DNA of 7,227 nucleotides from positions 1 through 7,227 of the forward strand of contig JAFYYE010000144.1 of the NCBI GenBank assembly GCA_017557715.1. Reading direction: 5' to 3'. The DNA comes from Pseudobutyrivibrio sp. Its GTDB lineage: Bacteria > Bacillota > Clostridia > Lachnospirales > Lachnospiraceae. Position 1 is the first letter of the stretch; the number at the start of each line of letters is the position of its first letter. This document shows positions 1 to 6,649 of this stretch, one piece after another. A program made the translations under genes and the position numbers. The notes under the pieces are model-generated. The model worked only from the letters and a program-made list of their open reading frames with translations. It made no database searches and was not told where the DNA came from.

Positions 1-14
1 ATCAGGATTTCTAT

Positions 15-116
15 CTATAAATTTGAATCTACCATTATCCATTTTATTAAAACAGCCAATACACGATATGAAATCAGGGTAAGAACTACAATCATTACTA
101 TTCTGCGCTTAGTCAT
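15..116 (-). CDS. 33-aa single-span small membrane protein, hypothetical
   Basis: This short reading frame begins MTKRRIVMIVVLTLISYR and ends VDSNL with a TAG stop. It has a positively charged N-terminus (KRR) followed by one hydrophobic segment (about residues 6-29, interrupted by R19 and K25), so it should be a small membrane peptide with the N-terminus inside. A longer in-frame start at 260 exists, but that extension lies entirely inside the end of the preceding DUF4173 gene. The ATG at 116 is preferred because GAGGAG (125-130) sits 8 nt upstream. The start is 13 nt after the stop of the DUF4173 gene, and the ribosome site overlaps that stop, which suggests translational coupling. I do not recognise a family. 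It could be a real small protein of the DUF2975/DUF4173 operon, or the remnant of a longer protein ended by the TAG at 15-17. The sequence past the stop is only 14 bases, so this cannot be settled here. Confidence 0.55.
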   Translation of the reverse strand: MTKRRIVMIVVLTLISYRVLAVLIKWIMVDSNL

Positions 117-129
117 GAAGAAATCTCCT

Positions 130-1692
130 CTATTTTTCAAACAACTTCTGTGCTCTGGCGTAAGAGAAATTATATTTTCTAAATCCTTCGTAATTCTTTT
201 TTCCATATCTGTCGCGGCTAGTGATGTATAACTCAAACTTATGAAGAAGCTTTTCATCATTTACAAGAGCTGGTGCGGCATCAGTAGATAGATTATTTAC
301 AATATATGTTTCTACTGAATTGTACTCATCTACCTTGCCATCCTCTACAGCTGCTATATCATACTTTGCAATCTGATAATCTGGATTCGAAAATACGAAT
401 CCAACATAAGCTATTGTGATTGCAATTAAACAAGCCTTAAATACAGGGAAGGCTTTATTTAATACTCCTACTAAAAGAAAAGCAAGCCAGAAGCAAAGCA
501 CTGCAAGGAACCATAAAACAAATAATCTACGGAATGTAAGGTTGTAAACCTGAATGTACATTAACATTCTCATAGCTGAGGATGCAATCATAATGTAGGT
601 GCAGGCACCTATTATAAATAAAATTGCATTTAATACTTTTGATGTCTTAAACTCCCTGCTACAAACGGATACCATCACTACGTTAATTATGCAAACTGTA
701 AGGAGCTGATAAAATCCTTCGTGAGCATATTCAGCATAGGTGTATCCTGCTGGAAGACTAAGTGCGCCAGTGAATAAAAATATAACCTGAATGAGGCAGA
801 ACACCACATAAACAACTCCAATAATAGATGTAAATGTGATAGCCATTACTGGGTTGCCTTTGCCCTCACCTTTTGTCTTGATTATTACTTCTCCTTTTTC
901 AAGAACGTAAGGAATAAGATAAGCGGCTACAAAAGAAATAATAAGAGTGCAAATGATTCCCACAATGTCCCAGATATTATCTGGAAGATGAACTACTTCA
1001 CCAATCTTTTCTAACAATCTGTTGAAAACAATATCAGCAGAGCTGAGCAAGGTAATGACAATAAATAAAACAGGTATCGCACATGCTACACCAATAATAA
1101 TTGCAGAAACAGTCTGCTTTTTTTCTGGATCAACATCGCCACGTTTGCTCTTAATCCATGCAGACATATCTTTGATTGGATTAAAGAAATGTGAAATTGG
1201 CATCATTATTGAAAGCATTATTCCTGCAAGCCAACCTGCGATATCCCAACCAGTTGTATCCACATAAAGATACAATACAAAGCTAAAGAATAATAAGAAA
1301 ATCGCAACAGCATCCAAGAATAAAAGTGCCCAGCTTGTAGTCATGCACTTATGAATAGAAAGTAACATTAATGCTGCTACATAAAAAATACCTAGCTTTT
1401 TGTCTCCAGTCTTTGATGTTATGAGGGATAAACCATCTTTCTTTCTAAGGATAGCTAATAATCCAAGTGAAATAATCATAAAAAATGGATATGTAATTCC
1501 TGAATGATTCTTGTATAAACAAAACGTAAATACGATAGAAAAAATCAATGAAACTAATCCATATTTCTTAAAGGTCTCAGCGCTGCCAGTTTTGGCTTGT
1601 GCCACCTCTGTTTGTGCAAAAGGAACTACCTCCCCAACACTATTAGTAACTTCCACATCTGAATACTTTGGTCCTGTGTAAATATCTCCCAT
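130..1692 (-). CDS. DUF4173 (DUF4153-like) multi-span integral membrane protein
   Basis: The 520-residue protein has a cytoplasmic-looking N-terminal stretch of about 43 residues, then roughly 12 hydrophobic segments (approximately 44-62, 66-83, 100-118, 121-144, 150-168, 195-216, 241-264, 283-308, 326-344, 352-375, 386-410, 415-435) and a soluble tail of about 85 residues. Family-like marks are YAEYAHEGFYQLL near 319-331, LTFRRLFVLWFLA near 385-397, and the tail motif NPDYQIAKYDI near 436-446 followed by LSTDAAPAL near 468-476. This matches the pattern I know for DUF4173 proteins, where a conserved N-A-Y-N-like motif and a D-A-x-P-x-L motif follow the last helix. Biochemical function is unknown. 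The start is well supported: a perfect AAGGAGG lies 8 nt upstream, directly after the stop of the Xre regulator gene (15 nt gap). The charged tail could face either side of the membrane; I cannot tell which. The family call is from recalled motifs, without a profile search. Confidence 0.82.
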   Translation of the reverse strand: MGDIYTGPKYSDVEVTNSVGEVVPFAQTEVAQAKTGSAETFKKYGLVSLIFSIVFTFCLYKNHSGITYPFFMIISLGLLAILRKKDGLSLITSKTGDKKLGIFYVAALMLLSIHKCMTTSWALLFLDAVAIFLLFFSFVLYLYVDTTGWDIAGWLAGIMLSIMMPISHFFNPIKDMSAWIKSKRGDVDPEKKQTVSAIIIGVACAIPVLFIVITLLSSADIVFNRLLEKIGEVVHLPDNIWDIVGIICTLIISFVAAYLIPYVLEKGEVIIKTKGEGKGNPVMAITFTSIIGVVYVVFCLIQVIFLFTGALSLPAGYTYAEYAHEGFYQLLTVCIINVVMVSVCSREFKTSKVLNAILFIIGACTYIMIASSAMRMLMYIQVYNLTFRRLFVLWFLAVLCFWLAFLLVGVLNKAFPVFKACLIAITIAYVGFVFSNPDYQIAKYDIAAVEDGKVDEYNSVETYIVNNLSTDAAPALVNDEKLLHKFELYITSRDRYGKKNYEGFRKYNFSYARAQKLFEK

Positions 1693-1707
1693 AAAATTAT
1701 CCTCCTT

Positions 1708-1935
1708 TTAAGACTCTTCAGTCTCTTCTGTCTCATCTTCTACGTATTCTAATATGTCACCTGGCTGGCACTCCAATGCCTTGCATATTGCATCAAGGGT
1801 CTCCAATCGAACTGCCTTTGCCTTGTTATTTTTAAGAATCGAAAGATTTGCCAAGGTGATGCCTACCTTTCCTGCAAGCTCCGTCAATCCCATTTTCCGT
1901 TTTGCCATCATTACATCTAAATTTATTACAATCAT
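1708..1935 (-). CDS. Small Xre-family (YozG-like) HTH transcriptional regulator
   Basis: This 75-residue protein is a single Cro/C1-type DNA-binding domain. It starts MIVINLDVMMAKRKMG. The helix-turn-helix is about residues 17-36 (LTELAGKVGITLANLSILKN), followed by LETLDAICKALECQPGDIL, the usual third and fourth helices of this family. The last dozen residues are almost all acidic (EDETEETEES). A TTG at 1947 would add four residues, but the ATG at 1935 is preferred because GGGAG lies 5 nt upstream of it and the MIVINLD opening fits the family. It lies 22 nt after the DUF2975 gene and 15 nt before the DUF4173 gene. Small Xre proteins of this kind are commonly paired with DUF2975 membrane proteins, so it probably autoregulates this operon, perhaps with the DUF2975 partner influencing its activity. 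That regulatory link is inference; no effector-binding domain is visible. Confidence 0.9.
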   Translation of the reverse strand: MIVINLDVMMAKRKMGLTELAGKVGITLANLSILKNNKAKAVRLETLDAICKALECQPGDILEYVEDETEETEES

Positions 1936-1957
1936 CGCAACTCCCAATCTATAAAAA

Positions 1958-2434
1958 CTAAATGGTCAAATCGTTTTCCTCTTTATAGCTAACAGCCTTA
2001 TCAAAAACCCTTGCAAGTACCTTGCTAAACAGTCCTGCAAAGAAAAATACGCCAGCTATAATAACCGATGCAGGGGTAAAATATACTGCACAGCGAATTA
2101 ATTTTAGAGCTGTAATGGCGAAAGCAAATGAGCCCATTTGTTCAAGACTTCTAACATTTTGTTTTACGAAACAATTATCATCGATGACTGTCTTCATCAT
2201 CTTTCGAAGTTCCCAAAGAATCATCAATGCAGATGCGCCTACTAGCATTACCGAGCACACTGCGTAAGGATAATGATCTAAAATCTGAGCATACTCAGTT
2301 GTTTCGCCCCAAAGCCTCATCACAAGCTTCACTGCATATTTCAGACCAAAGGGTACTGCTATCTCCATAACCAACCCTATGAAAAAGCAAATATCCAATA
2401 TCGCTTTTACGAATTTATTTAATCTGTTGTCCAT
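1958..2434 (-). CDS. DUF2975 family four-helix membrane protein
   Basis: The product is 158 residues and starts MDNRLNKFVKAILDICF. Four hydrophobic segments are visible at about 10-35, 56-76, 99-117 and 119-139. The conserved cytoplasmic-loop motif NCFVKQNVRSLEQMG is at 87-101, and the C-terminus ends with KEENDLTI, a hallmark ending that I associate with DUF2975 proteins. The frame stays open up to 2542, but the extra 36 residues would begin inside the terminator hairpin and cross the promoter, so the ATG at 2434 is chosen. GGAGG (2447-2451) sits 12 nt upstream, slightly long but the only good site. Molecular function is not established for the family. The gene is first in its operon and is followed 22 nt later by an Xre regulator, the usual genomic partner, which supports a role as a membrane sensor or modulator of that regulator. 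That role is inference. Confidence 0.88.
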   Translation of the reverse strand: MDNRLNKFVKAILDICFFIGLVMEIAVPFGLKYAVKLVMRLWGETTEYAQILDHYPYAVCSVMLVGASALMILWELRKMMKTVIDDNCFVKQNVRSLEQMGSFAFAITALKLIRCAVYFTPASVIIAGVFFFAGLFSKVLARVFDKAVSYKEENDLTI

Positions 2435-2471
2435 AAAGTAATAAATCCTCCACAAAACATTTTCTAATGAT

Positions 2472-2500
2472 GTTATAACACTACATTTTTTGTTTTGCAA
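2472..2500 (-). promoter_or_regulatory. Predicted sigma-A-like promoter of the DUF2975-Xre-DUF4173 operon
   Basis: On the minus strand, TTGCAA (2500-2495) is separated by exactly 17 bp from TATAAC (2477-2472), close to the TTGACA/TATAAT consensus. The start codon of the DUF2975 gene lies 37 bp further on, leaving a short leader with GGAGG at 2451-2447. The -10 element lies inside a perfect 10-bp palindrome, TGTTATAACA (2471-2480), which could be an operator half-pair for the Xre protein. Promoter spacing and position are seen directly; use by the main sigma factor is inferred. Confidence 0.7.
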
Positions 2501-2540
2501 CAATTTTTTATTGTTTTTCGATAAATATTTTTCGAAGAAC

Positions 2541-2575
2541 AAAAAATCTTCCCATGTTATGGGAAGATTTTTTTT
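2541..2575 (-). terminator. Strong intrinsic terminator after the AP endonuclease gene
   Basis: A perfect inverted repeat pairs 2541-2555 with 2559-2573 around a 3-nt loop. The core is TCTTCCCAT / ATGGGAAGA, extended by six A-T pairs at the base. Read on the minus strand the hairpin starts within a few bases of the nuclease stop codon and ends in a run of six T. Because the other arm also carries a T run, it could work in both directions. It separates the exporter/nuclease unit from the promoter of the next operon. Confidence 0.93.
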
Positions 2576-2577
2576 CC

Positions 2578-3330
2578 TTATTCAAAATCCAATTCTATTG
2601 GGCAGTGATCAGAACCCATAACATCTGTAAGAATCTTGGCATCCTTCATTCTGTCCTTAATATCCTCTGAAACGATAAAATAATCAATACGCCATCCAGC
2701 ATTCTTCTCTCTTGCCTTGAAACGATATGACCACCATGAATATATATCAGTCTGGTCTGGATAGAAATATCTAAAGCTATCTACAAATCCGGATGACAAA
2801 AGCTCTGTCATCTTCGCACGTTCTTCGTCAGTGAAGCCTGCGTTCATTCGATTTGTCTTAGGATTTTTAAGATCGATTTCCTCGTGGGCAACATTTAAAT
2901 CGCCGCAGAGAATGACGCCCTTTTTCTTGTTGAGCTCCATAAGATAAGCTCTAAAATCATCCTCCCAGGTCATGCGATAATCCAAGCGCTTAAGTTCATT
3001 CTGAGAGTTTGGTGTGTAACATGTAATGAAATAATAATCCTCAAACTCCAAAGTAATCACACGACCTTCATGGTCATGCTCATCAATACCAATACCATAG
3101 CTAACAGACAGTGGTTCCTTCTTTGTAAAGACTGCCGTTCCAGAATATCCCTTCTTCTCAGCATAATTCCAATACGCATGATAGCCAGTCTTTTCCCATT
3201 CCAACTGACCTTCAGACAGCTTTATTTCCTGCAATCCGATAATATCTGCATCAATACTGTCAAAAAAATCATAGAACCCCTTGCCTATTACGGCACGAAG
3301 CCCATTTACATTCCACGATATGAATTTCAT
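2578..3330 (-). CDS. xth: Exodeoxyribonuclease III family AP endonuclease
   Basis: This 250-residue enzyme belongs to the exonuclease III/ExoA/APE1 family, which cuts the DNA backbone 5' to abasic sites in base excision repair and can remove 3' blocking groups. The family signature blocks are present in order: [13 protein letters not shown] (N7) at the N-terminus, LQEIK with the metal-binding E35, CYTPN with Y105, GDLN with catalytic D144 and N146, GWRIDYF around 212-218 and SDHCP with D241 and H242 at the C-terminus. All key residues are intact and the length matches the bacterial family. The ATG at 3330 is chosen over one at 3342, because it gives the canonical [10 protein letters not shown] opening and is preceded by GAGGTG 4 nt upstream; the extra MRCI would be encoded by the ribosome site itself. 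It follows the exporter permease by 54 bp, including a palindromic repeat, and is closed by a terminator. A functional link with the exporter is not implied. Bacillus would call it exoA. Confidence 0.95.
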   Translation of the reverse strand: MKFISWNVNGLRAVIGKGFYDFFDSIDADIIGLQEIKLSEGQLEWEKTGYHAYWNYAEKKGYSGTAVFTKKEPLSVSYGIGIDEHDHEGRVITLEFEDYYFITCYTPNSQNELKRLDYRMTWEDDFRAYLMELNKKKGVILCGDLNVAHEEIDLKNPKTNRMNAGFTDEERAKMTELLSSGFVDSFRYFYPDQTDIYSWWSYRFKAREKNAGWRIDYFIVSEDIKDRMKDAKILTDVMGSDHCPIELDFE

Positions 3331-3333
3331 AAT

Positions 3334-3382
3334 ACACCTCATCTACCGCTAAAGCGTTCCCCCTTCCCCTTAAGGGGAAGGC
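3334..3382 (-). repeat. Short palindromic dispersed-repeat-like element (RIP/MITE-like)
   Basis: The minus strand reads GCCTTCCCCTTAAGGGGAAG at one end (3382-3363), has a small hairpin CGCT-TT-AGCG in the middle (3349-3358), and ends GATGAGGTGT (3343-3334). This order, a GCCTTCCCC...GGGGAAGG palindrome, a variable hairpin, then GATGAGGTG, is one I recall from many Clostridia intergenic regions; that recall is not a database result. It is GC-rich compared with the flanking DNA. There is no coding potential, and no target duplication that I can identify with confidence. The terminal GAGGTG doubles as the ribosome binding site of the AP endonuclease gene. Confidence 0.6.
3362..3381. repeat. Perfect 20-bp palindrome within the intergenic repeat
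   Basis: CCTTCCCCTTAAGGGGAAGG is identical to its own reverse complement. In RNA it can fold into an 8-bp stem with a TTAA loop. It lies just after the permease stop codon. No T run follows on the minus strand (the next bases are GGGAACG), so it is not a standard terminator; it may instead protect the 3' end of the exporter message or simply be the core of the repeat. Confidence 0.85.
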
Positions 3383-3384
3383 AT

Positions 3385-4638
3385 TTAATTAGTCCTTAAT
3401 GCATCAATAGGGTTAAGATTTGCAGCCTGATGACTAGGAAGCATTCCAAAGACTATTCCTATAACCATTGAAAATGCTACAGCAATAAATGCCGCAGGCC
3501 AAGAAATCGCAACAGGAGTTCCACTCATGATGGAAATAATCTGAGCTAATCCTATTCCGCTGGCAACACCAAGAACACCACCTAAAGATGTAAGAACAGC
3601 AGCCTCTGTCAAAAACTGCCACATAATCTTACTCTTTCTAGCGCCAATAGCTTTCTTAAGTCCAATTTCTGCTGTACGTTCAGTAACTGAAACAAGCATT
3701 ATATTCATAACACCGATTCCACCAACAAGAAGTGAAATCGCTGCAATCCAAATCAACATAGAATTTGTAGAAGAAGAAAGCTGCTGAAGCTGCTGAGCCT
3801 GCTCTAACAAATCCTTAGATTGATATTTTATAGATGTATCAGTCGGACTAATTGTACCATTTAATATATCTGCTGTCTTCTTTCCGGCAGCTGTCATATC
3901 ATCGGTAGAATTTGCACGAACCAATACATTTTCCGGTTCATCATAGCGATAACTAATTGGCCAATCGCTAATCGGAATATACACTGTGCCAGATTCATCC
4001 TGCTTGTAAGTCTCGTAGTCTTCCATGGTGTTAATTGTTGGTTCAAAAGTGGATCTTGATATAACCACGCCAACAACTACATACGAATCTCCACCTATTT
4101 CAAGTACCTTACCAATTGGGTCTTCATTTTGAAGAAGTGTTGCAACTATAGACTCATCTACAACACAAATCTTCTTAAAATTTTTCACCTCATCAACAGT
4201 AAATAACCTACCATTTTTTACTGTCAAATTTGCAGTTGAAAAATAATCTGGCTCCACGCCCTTAACATAACCACCTGACATAGAATGGTTCTGATAGTAA
4301 ACTCCATCGTAAATCTGTCTGTAATTATACTTACTTGCAGACTTCACCTCAGAAAGTGCCCTAATATCATCAAGCACACTATCCTGAACCTGTGGAATTC
4401 CATAAGGAGATTCGCTATAGGTTAAATCCAATGGCCAATCGTTCTGATACAGCTGAATATCAACTGTATTTGAGCCCGAACCAATAAGATTTTCCTTTAT
4501 ACGCTGATTGGTCCCCTCTATAGTAGATACAATAGCAATGATAGCGGCAATACCAATGATGATACCGAGCATTGTCAGAAAGGACCTAAGTTTATGTGTC
4601 CAGATACCTCTAAAGGCTAATCTTAAATTTTCAAACAT
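3385..4638 (-). CDS. MacB-like ABC transporter permease (MacB_PCD + FtsX domains)
   Basis: This 417-residue permease has the type VII ABC layout. Helix 1 is at about 18-40 after an amphipathic N-terminus (NLRLAFRGIWTHKLRSFLTMLG). A large extracytoplasmic MacB core domain spans about 41-290. Three C-terminal FtsX-domain helices lie at about 293-316, 345-371 and 380-402. The cytoplasmic coupling segment SVTERTAEIGLKKAIGARK (317-335) and the closing motif PSHQAANLNPIDALR (401-415) are typical of the family. A glutamine-rich helical stretch, EQAQQLQQL (279-287), leads into helix 2. Such permeases do not carry substrate through the membrane by a classic channel but transmit ATPase motion to the outside. 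The gene starts 1 nt after the stop of the second adaptor gene, with GGGAGG about 11 nt upstream, so it is coupled to the adaptor and ATPase. It is probably an exporter of a peptide, lipid or antimicrobial compound; the substrate is unknown. Confidence 0.93.
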   Translation of the reverse strand: MFENLRLAFRGIWTHKLRSFLTMLGIIIGIAAIIAIVSTIEGTNQRIKENLIGSGSNTVDIQLYQNDWPLDLTYSESPYGIPQVQDSVLDDIRALSEVKSASKYNYRQIYDGVYYQNHSMSGGYVKGVEPDYFSTANLTVKNGRLFTVDEVKNFKKICVVDESIVATLLQNEDPIGKVLEIGGDSYVVVGVVISRSTFEPTINTMEDYETYKQDESGTVYIPISDWPISYRYDEPENVLVRANSTDDMTAAGKKTADILNGTISPTDTSIKYQSKDLLEQAQQLQQLSSSTNSMLIWIAAISLLVGGIGVMNIMLVSVTERTAEIGLKKAIGARKSKIMWQFLTEAAVLTSLGGVLGVASGIGLAQIISIMSGTPVAISWPAAFIAVAFSMVIGIVFGMLPSHQAANLNPIDALRTN

Positions 4639-4639
4639 A

Positions 4640-5959
4640 CTAACCTAAGCCTCCCTCATTATCTCCCAAATATTCACTCTCTATACATTGGATTCCTTCG
4701 ATTGCACCATTACCATATGGGAACGCCAGATAATCGTCATTAGTCACTCCCGACTTCACTTCTATCATCTCGCCCCAGAGAGACTTACCAATTTTAACGT
4801 AGACCTTCTCTAGCTTCTTATCCTCATTCATTCGCATGACATAACTTCCAGAAGAATCCTTCTTAATAAAATAATTAGGAATGTAAAGTGTGTCCTCCTC
4901 TGTTCCACTAGGAGTGATGTTAATATTTACAAATGATCCAATTTCTATACCGCTGTTTCTATCGAAGGTAGCTTTAAATTCATAATTACTGCTGTTGCTA
5001 TTTCCACCACTAGACCAAAAACTATTATTGTCAGTCTGTGGAGTATCGCTGATAGATTCAATTACAGCATCTGCAGTGTTTCCTGTCTCCCATGAATTAA
5101 TAGTAACTGTATCCCCCACATGAACACTATCGAGATAAAACTCACCTATACTACCTGCAATATAGTATTCATCAGTGGCCGTGATAATCATAAATGGCTG
5201 AGTACTGTTATAATTGTCCTTATTTTGAACCTTCGAAACAGTACCAGAAACCTTAGCCTTTATATCACCATTGTCATCGGTGTTTTTCATTACTTCAAGC
5301 TCATTTACAATTTTGCGCAATTCTAAATCAGCCTTCATAAGCTCCACCTGAGTTTCCTCGATGGCTACCTTTAATTCGCTAGGCTTATATCCCTTTGGCT
5401 CTTCAAACTTTTCAACAAGCTCTCCATCAGCGTTGTATCCATCATGACCAAGCCATTTTCCAGTTTCACCATCATAGTAAAATCTTCCTACTACAACTTC
5501 GTAAGGATTGCCATCGTCATCATAACGAGTTCTGGTGTCGTCAGAATATGCTATATATTCAGGGATAGGTGTTGTATTCTCTAATCTATTAAGCTTTGTA
5601 ACAATTGCATCGTATGCCTGTTTAGTTTTGAGAACCTGAAGCTCTTTCCCCTCAATATCCTGAGTCTCCTTTTTTACGGTCATGATGACATCACCTGCAT
5701 TTACATGTGAGCCTTCACTTACATTTAGGGAAATGATTTCTGTTCCTGCACTTATATATGCTGTCTGAGATTTTTCAGATGTTACTTCACCATAGCTTTC
5801 AATAGAATTGTACATTCCTCCTGCCCATGCATAATTTGAAACAAGGGCAACTTCAGCTACTTTCTTTCCCTGTTTATACTGATATCCAAAGTACAATCCA
5901 CCAATTGTAAGGCCCACTAAAACAACGATGATAATGACAGTTTTAATTATCTTTTTCAT
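4640..5959 (-). CDS. HlyD/MacA-like periplasmic-type adaptor (second adaptor of the exporter)
   Basis: The 439-residue protein is anchored by an N-terminal helix (about 4-26, after MKKIIK) and is otherwise extracytoplasmic. The lipoyl-like first half is near 66-95 (AYISAGTEIISLNVSEGSHV), and its second half is near 232-246 (IKAKVSGTVSKV). Between them lies a helical hairpin (about 100-128 and 193-226) broken by an unusual Asp/Gly/Tyr-rich insert (about 130-192). A beta-barrel domain follows, containing a Ser/Asn/Gly-rich stretch (about 304-325), and then a membrane-proximal domain (about 355-425). In tripartite exporters this protein links the permease to the outside; in a Gram-positive cell no outer-membrane partner is expected. 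The start codon lies inside the end of the ATPase gene (17-nt overlap), with GAGGAGG about 6 nt upstream, which decides the start. It is a diverged homologue of the partial adaptor at 6650. Confidence 0.9.
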   Translation of the reverse strand: MKKIIKTVIIIVVLVGLTIGGLYFGYQYKQGKKVAEVALVSNYAWAGGMYNSIESYGEVTSEKSQTAYISAGTEIISLNVSEGSHVNAGDVIMTVKKETQDIEGKELQVLKTKQAYDAIVTKLNRLENTTPIPEYIAYSDDTRTRYDDDGNPYEVVVGRFYYDGETGKWLGHDGYNADGELVEKFEEPKGYKPSELKVAIEETQVELMKADLELRKIVNELEVMKNTDDNGDIKAKVSGTVSKVQNKDNYNSTQPFMIITATDEYYIAGSIGEFYLDSVHVGDTVTINSWETGNTADAVIESISDTPQTDNNSFWSSGGNSNSSNYEFKATFDRNSGIEIGSFVNINITPSGTEEDTLYIPNYFIKKDSSGSYVMRMNEDKKLEKVYVKIGKSLWGEMIEVKSGVTNDDYLAFPYGNGAIEGIQCIESEYLGDNEGGLG

Positions 5960-6647
5960 CTGAGCCCTCCTCTAATCCATGAAACAAGCATCCATCAACT
6001 ATTCGATATGTCTTCTTGGCATGGCTGGCTATTCCAGAATCATGAGTAATCATAATTATTGTTGTACCTTCATCATTTAGCTTTTGGAAAAGTTCCATGA
6101 TGGCTGCTCCCGATTTTTGGTCCAAGGCACCAGTAGGCTCATCTGCTAATAACACCTTTGGGTTATTAACAATCGCTCTGGCTATTGCCACTCTTTGCTT
6201 TTGTCCACCGGATAACTGGTCCGGTCTAAACTTTACTCTATCTGCAAGCCCCACTCTTGTAAGTGCCTCAATAGCGCGTTTTTCTCGTTCTCGCTTAGGA
6301 ACTCCTGCATAGCTAAGTGGCAAAGCCACATTTTCAATAGCATTCTCTTCATTCATAAGATAAAAACTCTGAAAAACAAAACCAATAGAATGAAGACGCA
6401 GGTCAGACATCTGTTTATCCTTAAGCTTAAGAACATCCTTATCCTGAAAAAAATATGAACCTGAAGTAGGCTTGTCCAAACATCCAATTACATTCATTAA
6501 AGTACTTTTTCCAGAGCCTGAAGGTCCCATGATAGCCACATATTCACCCTCATTTACTGTCAATGAAACATTATTGAGAGCTGGAACCGAGGTTTCAGTG
6601 CCTGATTCTCCATATACCTTATTAATATTTTCAAGCTTAACAATCAT
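5943..6647 (-). CDS. MacB/LolD-type ABC transporter ATP-binding protein
   Basis: This 234-residue ATPase powers the adjacent MacB-like permease. All nucleotide-binding elements are intact: Walker A GPSGSGKST (41-49), Q-loop VFQSF (Q93), signature LSGGQKQ (145-151), Walker B VLLADE (165-170) with PTGALD after it, and the H-loop histidine in MITHD (H202). The phrases VFQSFYLM, ENVALPLSYAG and ADEPTGALD are typical of the MacB/LolD/YknY branch, not of importers. Its ATG lies 2 nt after the stop of the upstream adaptor, and AGGGAG within the end of that gene acts as the ribosome site. Its own end overlaps the second adaptor gene by 17 nt. The last fifteen or so residues (DGCLFHGLEEGSDEKDN) are acidic and variable, as is normal for the family. 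It should act as a homodimer at the cytoplasmic face with two permease copies. Confidence 0.96.
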   Translation of the reverse strand: MIVKLENINKVYGESGTETSVPALNNVSLTVNEGEYVAIMGPSGSGKSTLMNVIGCLDKPTSGSYFFQDKDVLKLKDKQMSDLRLHSIGFVFQSFYLMNEENAIENVALPLSYAGVPKREREKRAIEALTRVGLADRVKFRPDQLSGGQKQRVAIARAIVNNPKVLLADEPTGALDQKSGAAIMELFQKLNDEGTTIIMITHDSGIASHAKKTYRIVDGCLFHGLEEGSDEKDN

Positions 6648-6649
6648 AA

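Noticed and set aside
117..260. N-terminal extension of the 33-aa peptide to an 81-aa protein
   Set aside because: The extension lies fully within the end of the DUF4173 gene in another frame, and the only good ribosome site is in front of the ATG at 116.
1022..1267. Plus-strand reading frames of 66-109 codons, such as this one and those at 3070-3399 and 5120-5326
   Set aside because: They lie opposite well-supported minus-strand genes, lack convincing ribosome sites and encode no recognisable domain.
2435..2542. 36-residue N-terminal extension of the DUF2975 protein
   Set aside because: It would start inside the terminator hairpin and run through the predicted promoter, and the Lys/Asn-rich sequence has no family resemblance.
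3362..3381. Palindrome read as an intrinsic terminator of the exporter operon
   Set aside because: No T run follows on the minus strand, and the flanks look like a dispersed repeat instead.
5410..5530. EF-hand calcium-binding loops in the adaptor insert (DDDGNP, NADGE)
   Set aside because: Neither has the required acidic residues at loop positions 1 and 12, so the canonical pattern is not met.
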